From Inquilinus limosus DSM 16000 (lineage in GTDB: Bacteria; Pseudomonadota; Alphaproteobacteria; DSM-16000; Inquilinaceae), in NCBI RefSeq assembly GCF_000423185.1, contig NZ_AUHM01000030.1:1-64000 (forward strand): a stretch of DNA of 64,000 nt. The letters run 5' to 3'. The position numbers and the translations under genes are program-made. The first letter of the stretch is position 1. Each line of letters starts with the position of its first letter. Of the stretch, positions 59,825-64,000 are shown piece by piece. The notes below the pieces were generated by a model. That model made no database searches, was not told the origin of the DNA, and worked only from the letters and a program-made list of their open reading frames with translations.

Positions 59825-61057
59825 ATGACCGCCCTCGCCCAGGATGCCGTCGCCATCCGGCGGTCGCTGCGGCGAGCCGGGCGGCGCCGGCGGGTCGAGG
59901 CGTGGCTGCTGCTGGCGCCGCTGGTCGCCTTCCTGCTGCTGGTCTTCGTGGCGCCGATCGCCGGCATGCTGTGGCGCGCCGTCGACGACCGCGACCTGGC
60001 CCCGGTGATGCCGCGCACCGTCGCCGCCCTGGCCGGCTGGCACGGCGACGGGCTGCCCGGCGAGGACGCCTTCGCCGCGCTGGCCGCCGACCTGGCGCAG
60101 GCGCGGGCCGACAAGACCCTGCCGACCGCGGCGCGGCGCCTGAACTACGACCACAACGGCTATCGCACGGTGGTGACCAACACCGCGCGCAAGCTGCCCG
60201 ACGCGCCCAAGGGCAGCTGGCGGGAAACGCTGACCGCGATCGACCCGGCCTGGGGCAGCCCCGAGATCTGGGGCGCCATCGCCCGCGCCGCCGGGCCGAC
60301 CACCGATTTCTATCTCCTGGCGGCGCTGGATCTGCGCCGCGACGCCGCCGGCGCGATCCTCCATTCCCCGCCGGAGGAGGCGATCTACCGCGAGGTGTTC
60401 CTGCGCACCTTCCTGGTCGCCCTCTCGGTCACCGCGCTGTGCCTCGTCATCGGCTTCCCGGTCGCCTATCTGCTGGCCACCCGGCCGCCGCGCATCGCCA
60501 ACATCCTGATGATCCTGGTGCTGCTGCCGTTCTGGACCTCGCTCCTGGTCCGCACCACCGCCTGGGTGGTGCTGCTGCAGACCAACGGCACGGTGAACGG
60601 GATCCTGACCGGTCTGGGGCTGGTCGGGGAACCGCTGCAGCTGGTCTACAACCGGGTCGGCGTGCTGATCGCCATGACCCATGTGCTGCTGCCCTACATG
60701 ATCCTGCCGCTGTACAGCGTCATGCGCTCGATCCCGCCGGCGCATCTGCGCGCCGCCTATTCGCTGGGCGCCCGGCCGGTCGGCGCCTTCCTGCGGATCT
60801 ATCTGCCGCAGACCCTGCCCGGGATCGGCGCCGGAGCCCTGCTGGTCTTCATCCTGGCGCTCGGCTACTACATCACCCCGGCACTGGTCGGCGGGCCGGC
60901 GGACCAGATGATCAGCTGGTTCATCGCCTTCTACACCACCAGCACGGTCAACTGGGGCATGGCCTCGGCGCTCGGCCTGCTGCTGCTGGTCGCCACCCTC
61001 GCCCTCTACGCGGTCTATGCCCGGCTGGTGGGCGCCGACCGCATGCGGCTGGGCTGA
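59825..61057 (+). CDS. ABC transporter permease (PotB-like)
   Basis: The product is 410 residues, opening MTALAQDAVAIRRSLRRAGR. The first helix (about 26-48) is followed by a long extracytoplasmic insert (about 50-190, including LNYDHNGYRTVVTNTARKLP) that makes it some 110 residues longer than PotB of E. coli. Five more helices carry the EAA loop (YSLGARPVGAFLRIYLPQTL). It overlaps no neighbour and is followed 5 bases later by the second permease. The ribosome site is weak because the gene begins 14 bases after the repeat. Confidence 0.9.
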   Translation: MTALAQDAVAIRRSLRRAGRRRRVEAWLLLAPLVAFLLLVFVAPIAGMLWRAVDDRDLAPVMPRTVAALAGWHGDGLPGEDAFAALAADLAQARADKTLPTAARRLNYDHNGYRTVVTNTARKLPDAPKGSWRETLTAIDPAWGSPEIWGAIARAAGPTTDFYLLAALDLRRDAAGAILHSPPEEAIYREVFLRTFLVALSVTALCLVIGFPVAYLLATRPPRIANILMILVLLPFWTSLLVRTTAWVVLLQTNGTVNGILTGLGLVGEPLQLVYNRVGVLIAMTHVLLPYMILPLYSVMRSIPPAHLRAAYSLGARPVGAFLRIYLPQTLPGIGAGALLVFILALGYYITPALVGGPADQMISWFIAFYTTSTVNWGMASALGLLLLVATLALYAVYARLVGADRMRLG

Positions 61058-61062
61058 CCGCC

Positions 61063-61878
61063 ATGGGACGGATCCTCGAAAACCTAGCCTTCTGGCGCGC
61101 GCTGCTGTGGCTGGCCGGCGGCGCGGCCCTCCTGTTCCTGATCGCGCCGATCCTGGCGATCATGCCGCTGTCCTTCAACGGCGGGTCGTTCCTGACCTAT
61201 CCGCTGGACGGCGTGTCGCTGCGCTGGTTCGCCGAGTTCTTCAACTCGGACCGCTGGATGGGGGCGCTGGCCAACAGCCTGATCGTCGGCGGGGCCACCA
61301 CGGTGCTGGCCACGGCGCTGGGCATCCCGGCGGCGCTGGGGCTGAACCACGCCCCCCTGCGCTTCCGCGGCCTGCTGACCGGCCTCCTCCTCTCGCCGAT
61401 GATCGTGCCGGTGGTGATCGTCGCCGTGGGCCTCTACTTCGCCTTCGCCGCGGTCGGGCTGACCAACAGCTATGCCGGGCTGATCCTGGCTCACACGGCG
61501 CTGGCCGCGCCCTTCGTGGTGATCACCGTCGGCGCCACGCTGCAGGGGCTGGACCGCAACCTGCCGCGCGCGGCCTCCAGCCTGGGCGCCCGGCCGACCA
61601 CCGTGTTCTTCAAGGTGACGCTGCCGCTTATCCTGCCGGGCGTCGTGTCCGGCGCCCTCTTCGCCTTCGTCACCTCCTTCGACGAGGTGGTGGTGGCGCT
61701 GCTGCTGGCCGGGCCGGGTCAGCGCACCCTGCCGCGCGAGATGTTCAACGGCATCCGCGAGAGCATCACCCCGACCATCACCGCCGCCGCCAGCGTGCTG
61801 ATCGTGGTCTCGACCCTGATGCTGGTCGCGATCGAGGCGCTGCGCCGCCGCGGCGAGAGGCTGCGGGCCCGGCGTTAG
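61063..61878 (+). CDS. ABC transporter permease (PotC-like)
   Basis: The product is 271 residues, opening MGRILENLAFWRALLWLAGG. Six membrane helices are evident, and the EAA loop is SSLGARPTTVFFKVTLPLIL, the site for the ATPase coupling helix. It forms the permease dimer with the gene upstream. No ATP-binding subunit (PotA) is present in the window on either side, so it must come from another locus. The 3' end nearly meets the convergent APC permease (13 bases). Confidence 0.9.
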   Translation: MGRILENLAFWRALLWLAGGAALLFLIAPILAIMPLSFNGGSFLTYPLDGVSLRWFAEFFNSDRWMGALANSLIVGGATTVLATALGIPAALGLNHAPLRFRGLLTGLLLSPMIVPVVIVAVGLYFAFAAVGLTNSYAGLILAHTALAAPFVVITVGATLQGLDRNLPRAASSLGARPTTVFFKVTLPLILPGVVSGALFAFVTSFDEVVVALLLAGPGQRTLPREMFNGIRESITPTITAAASVLIVVSTLMLVAIEALRRRGERLRARR

Positions 61879-61891
61879 GCGCAGGAGCGCC

Positions 61892-63313
61892 TCAGTTCAC
61901 CGGGCCGTCACCGCCGAGGTCCTCCATCGCCGGCTCCGCCGCCGTCTGGCCGGTGGCGCGGTTGATCAGCACGGTCACGACCCAGAGGCCGACGCCGATC
62001 GCCAGAAGGACGCCGGCGATCGCGTATTGCTCGGGGTTGCGGCCGGTCCACGGCCCGACCAGGAAGCCGCACGCCACGGCGCCGATGACCGGCAGGATGG
62101 TCGGTGTGCGGAAATGCTGGTGCTCGACCGTGTCGCGGCGCAGCACCAGCACGGCGATGTTGACCACGGTGAAGACGCAGAGCAGCAGCAGCGCCGTGGT
62201 GCCGCCGAGCGCCGGGATGCCGCCGACGAAGCCGATCAGGCCGAAGGCCAGGAGCGTGGTGAAGCCGATCGCCACGGCCGGGGTGCGCCGCACCGGATGG
62301 ACCCGGCCCAGCACCCCGGGCAGCACCCGCTCCCGGCTCATGCCGTAGACCAGCCGGCTGGCCATCAGCATGTTGATCAGCGCGGTGTTGGCCACAGCGA
62401 ACATGGTGATGAAGCCGAAGATCTCGATCGGGAAGCTGGGGGCGCCGGCCTGCACCACCTTCAGCAGCGGCGTCTCGCCCTCGCCCAGCTGCTCCGGCGG
62501 CACCAGCGTGATCGCCGAGATCGACACCAGCGTGTAGATCACGGCGGTGATGCACAGCCCGGTCAGCAGCACCTTCGGGAAGATCCGGCTGGGCTCGCGG
62601 GCCTCCTCGGCCATGTTGACCGAATCCTCGAAGCCGACCATGGCGAAGAAGGCGAGCGTGGTGGCGGCGATCACCGACCAGACGGCGCCGCGCTCGGCCG
62701 GGGCGAACTGGGTGACGCGGGAGACGTCGCCCTGGCCCAGCCCGATCGCCCACAGGCCGATGACGATGATGATCAGGAGGCCGGTCAGCTCGACCGTGGT
62801 CAGCACGACATTGGCCTTCACGCTTTCGCCGACGCCGCGGAAGTTGATCGCCGCAACCGCGGCCATGAAAGCCAGGCCGATGGCGGTGACGCCCTGGCTG
62901 GAGAGCCCGAGCGCGAAGGCGTTCGACAGGTTGGCGGCGAAGGCGCGCGAGGCGGTGGAGGCGGAGGTGATGCCCGAGCACATCACCGCGAAGGCGACGA
63001 TGAAGGTGATGAAATGGACGCCGAAGGCCTTGTGCGCGTACAGCGCCGCGCCGGCGGCGCGCGGGTACTTCGTCACCAGCTCGAGATAGCTGAAGGCCGT
63101 GACCAGGGCGACGGCGAAGGCCACCAGGAAGGGCAGCCAGACCACGCCGCCGACCTGCTTCGCCACCTGCCCGGTCAGGGCGTAGATGCCGGTGCCGAGA
63201 ATGTCGCCGACGATGAACAGCAGGAGCAGCCAGGGCCCCATCACCCGGCGCAGGCTCGGCTCGGCCGCGGCTTCGGCGCTTGCGGTGTGGGTGTTCTTGG
63301 CGATGTCGACCAT
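61892..63313 (-). CDS. APC family amino acid permease
   Basis: The product is 473 residues, opening MVDIAKNTHTASAEAAAEPS with GGGGGAGTTG before ATG 63313. Twelve helices of the amino acid-polyamine-organocation superfamily can be traced: GDILGTGIYALTGQVAKQVG is the helix-1 substrate-binding segment, followed by FFAMVGFEDSVNMAEEAREP and TALINMLMASRLVYGMSRER. Its location beside a polyamine-type ABC importer is suggestive, but the solute is not known. It lies downstream of the partial SDR gene in the same direction (82 bases). Confidence 0.88.
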   Translation of the reverse strand: MVDIAKNTHTASAEAAAEPSLRRVMGPWLLLLFIVGDILGTGIYALTGQVAKQVGGVVWLPFLVAFAVALVTAFSYLELVTKYPRAAGAALYAHKAFGVHFITFIVAFAVMCSGITSASTASRAFAANLSNAFALGLSSQGVTAIGLAFMAAVAAINFRGVGESVKANVVLTTVELTGLLIIIVIGLWAIGLGQGDVSRVTQFAPAERGAVWSVIAATTLAFFAMVGFEDSVNMAEEAREPSRIFPKVLLTGLCITAVIYTLVSISAITLVPPEQLGEGETPLLKVVQAGAPSFPIEIFGFITMFAVANTALINMLMASRLVYGMSRERVLPGVLGRVHPVRRTPAVAIGFTTLLAFGLIGFVGGIPALGGTTALLLLCVFTVVNIAVLVLRRDTVEHQHFRTPTILPVIGAVACGFLVGPWTGRNPEQYAIAGVLLAIGVGLWVVTVLINRATGQTAAEPAMEDLGGDGPVN

Positions 63314-63395
63314 CAACTCCCCCTTCCGATCGCGAACGGTCCTGCATGAAACATCATTTCCCGCCGGATGTCGCCCCGGGATGCCGCCCAGGCGG

Positions 63396-64000
63396 TCAGT
63401 CCTCGAAGCCGGTCGATTCCGCCAGGCTGCGCCACTGCGCCAGCTCCTTCGCGACGAAGGCGTTCTTGGCCTCGATCCGCTCGACCGTGTCGCGGCCGAG
63501 CGGCAGGCGCACCGGCGGGGCCTCGGCCGCGACCACGGCGCGCAACGCCTGGGCCAGCTTCTTCGGGTCGCCGGGCTGCTGGTAGTTGTGCCCGGCCGCG
63601 AAGTCGCGCATCCGGCCGACCGTCTCGGCATAGTCGGCGATCTCGGTGCGCGTCCGGCTCAGCGAGCTGCCGTCCAGGAAGTTGGTGCGGAAGAAGCCGG
63701 GCTCGACCACCGTGGCGTGGATCCCGAGCGGCGCCAGCTCCGCCGCCAGGGCCTCGGTCAGCCCCTCGACCGCGAATTTGGTCGCGCCGTAGACGCCCCA
63801 GCCCGGATAGGCCTGGTAGCCGCCGACCGAGGAGATGTTCAGAATGTGGCCCGAGCGCTGGCGGCGCAGCTGCGGCAGCACCGCGCGGGTGACGTTCAAG
63901 AGGCCGAAGACATTGGTGCCGAACAGCCGCTCGACCTCGACGGCATCCGCCTCCTCGACCGCGCCGAGCAGGCCGTAGCCGGCATTGTTGACCAGGACGT
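63396..64000 (-). CDS. Short-chain dehydrogenase/reductase, partial (runs off right edge)
   Basis: The frame enters from beyond base 64000 with VLVNNAGYGLLGAVEEADAV, then NVFGLLNVTRAVLPQLRRQR, catalytic Ser in ILNISSVGGYQAYPGWG, Tyr/Lys in YGATKFAVEG, and ends AQWRSLAESTGFED at 63396. About 200 residues are visible, lacking only the N-terminal cofactor loop. The VVEPGFFRTNFLD segment is typical of SDRs of the oxidoreductase type (SDR5-like). It precedes the APC permease in the same direction. Confidence 0.88.
   Translation of the reverse strand, partial: VLVNNAGYGLLGAVEEADAVEVERLFGTNVFGLLNVTRAVLPQLRRQRSGHILNISSVGGYQAYPGWGVYGATKFAVEGLTEALAAELAPLGIHATVVEPGFFRTNFLDGSSLSRTRTEIADYAETVGRMRDFAAGHNYQQPGDPKKLAQALRAVVAAEAPPVRLPLGRDTVERIEAKNAFVAKELAQWRSLAESTGFED

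Overview
The window reads as chromosome from a high-GC alphaproteobacterium, most likely a Rhodospirillales-type soil or plant-associated organism such as an Inquilinus or Azospirillum relative. This placement is inferred from very high GC at third codon positions, an MmcB-type DNA repair gene (an alphaproteobacterial family), many LysR regulators, RTX/type I secretion genes and dispersed hairpin repeats. No phage, plasmid backbone, CRISPR array or rRNA was seen. One tRNA is present, and the left edge cuts into an IS630-like transposase.

Left part (1-20 kb). A leftward tandem array of RTX calcium-binding genes holds one intact gene (3379-6222), one frameshifted gene (529-2360) and two decayed tail remnants (322-460, 2699-2953). 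It is followed by a LacI-type regulator with two CG-centred operator-like palindromes, a convergent mmcB gene, and a type I secretion ABC transporter/HlyD adaptor pair (8575-11695) that could export the RTX proteins. All RTX genes end in the same DFVL tail. A tRNA-Arg(CCT) follows, then an ECF41-like sigma factor divergent from a frameshifted membrane gene with what look like back-to-back ECF41 promoters. Next come a FAD oxidoreductase, a polysaccharide deacetylase-like hydrolase with a divergent LysR regulator, a methyltransferase, and a third RTX gene (18324-19838).

Middle part (20-38.7 kb). There is a dienelactone-hydrolase-like protein and then a LysR-centred group of exported CMD-domain protein, ABM monooxygenase, cyclophilin-like protein and DUF2255 protein, with an almost identical 34-bp element in two of its promoters. 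A periplasmic lactonase, an exported isoaspartyl methyltransferase coupled to a membrane spermidine-synthase-like protein, a DoxX/DUF4287 pair with a divergent LysR gene, and an mdtABC-type RND efflux operon follow.

Right part (38.8-64 kb). A polytopic membrane protein converges on an operon of three membrane-anchored proteins joined by 4-nt overlaps; I do not recognise any of the four, and they are the best candidate here for an undescribed system. Then come small redox and transport units: a flavin/2Fe-2S fusion reductase, GSTs, LysR regulators, a MarR regulator with a perfect palindrome and a frameshifted EamA exporter, an azoreductase, and a tandem YdcZ-type exporter. After these are a VOC protein, an exported unknown protein, a ChaN-like lipoprotein, a DedA-PAP2-LssY fusion, and an SDR next to a polyamine-type ABC importer that lacks its ATPase in this window. 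An APC permease and a partial SDR end the window.

Three genes carry a single-base frameshift at or beside a short G/C run. They may be true pseudogenes, variable tracts or sequencing errors; the sequence alone cannot decide.
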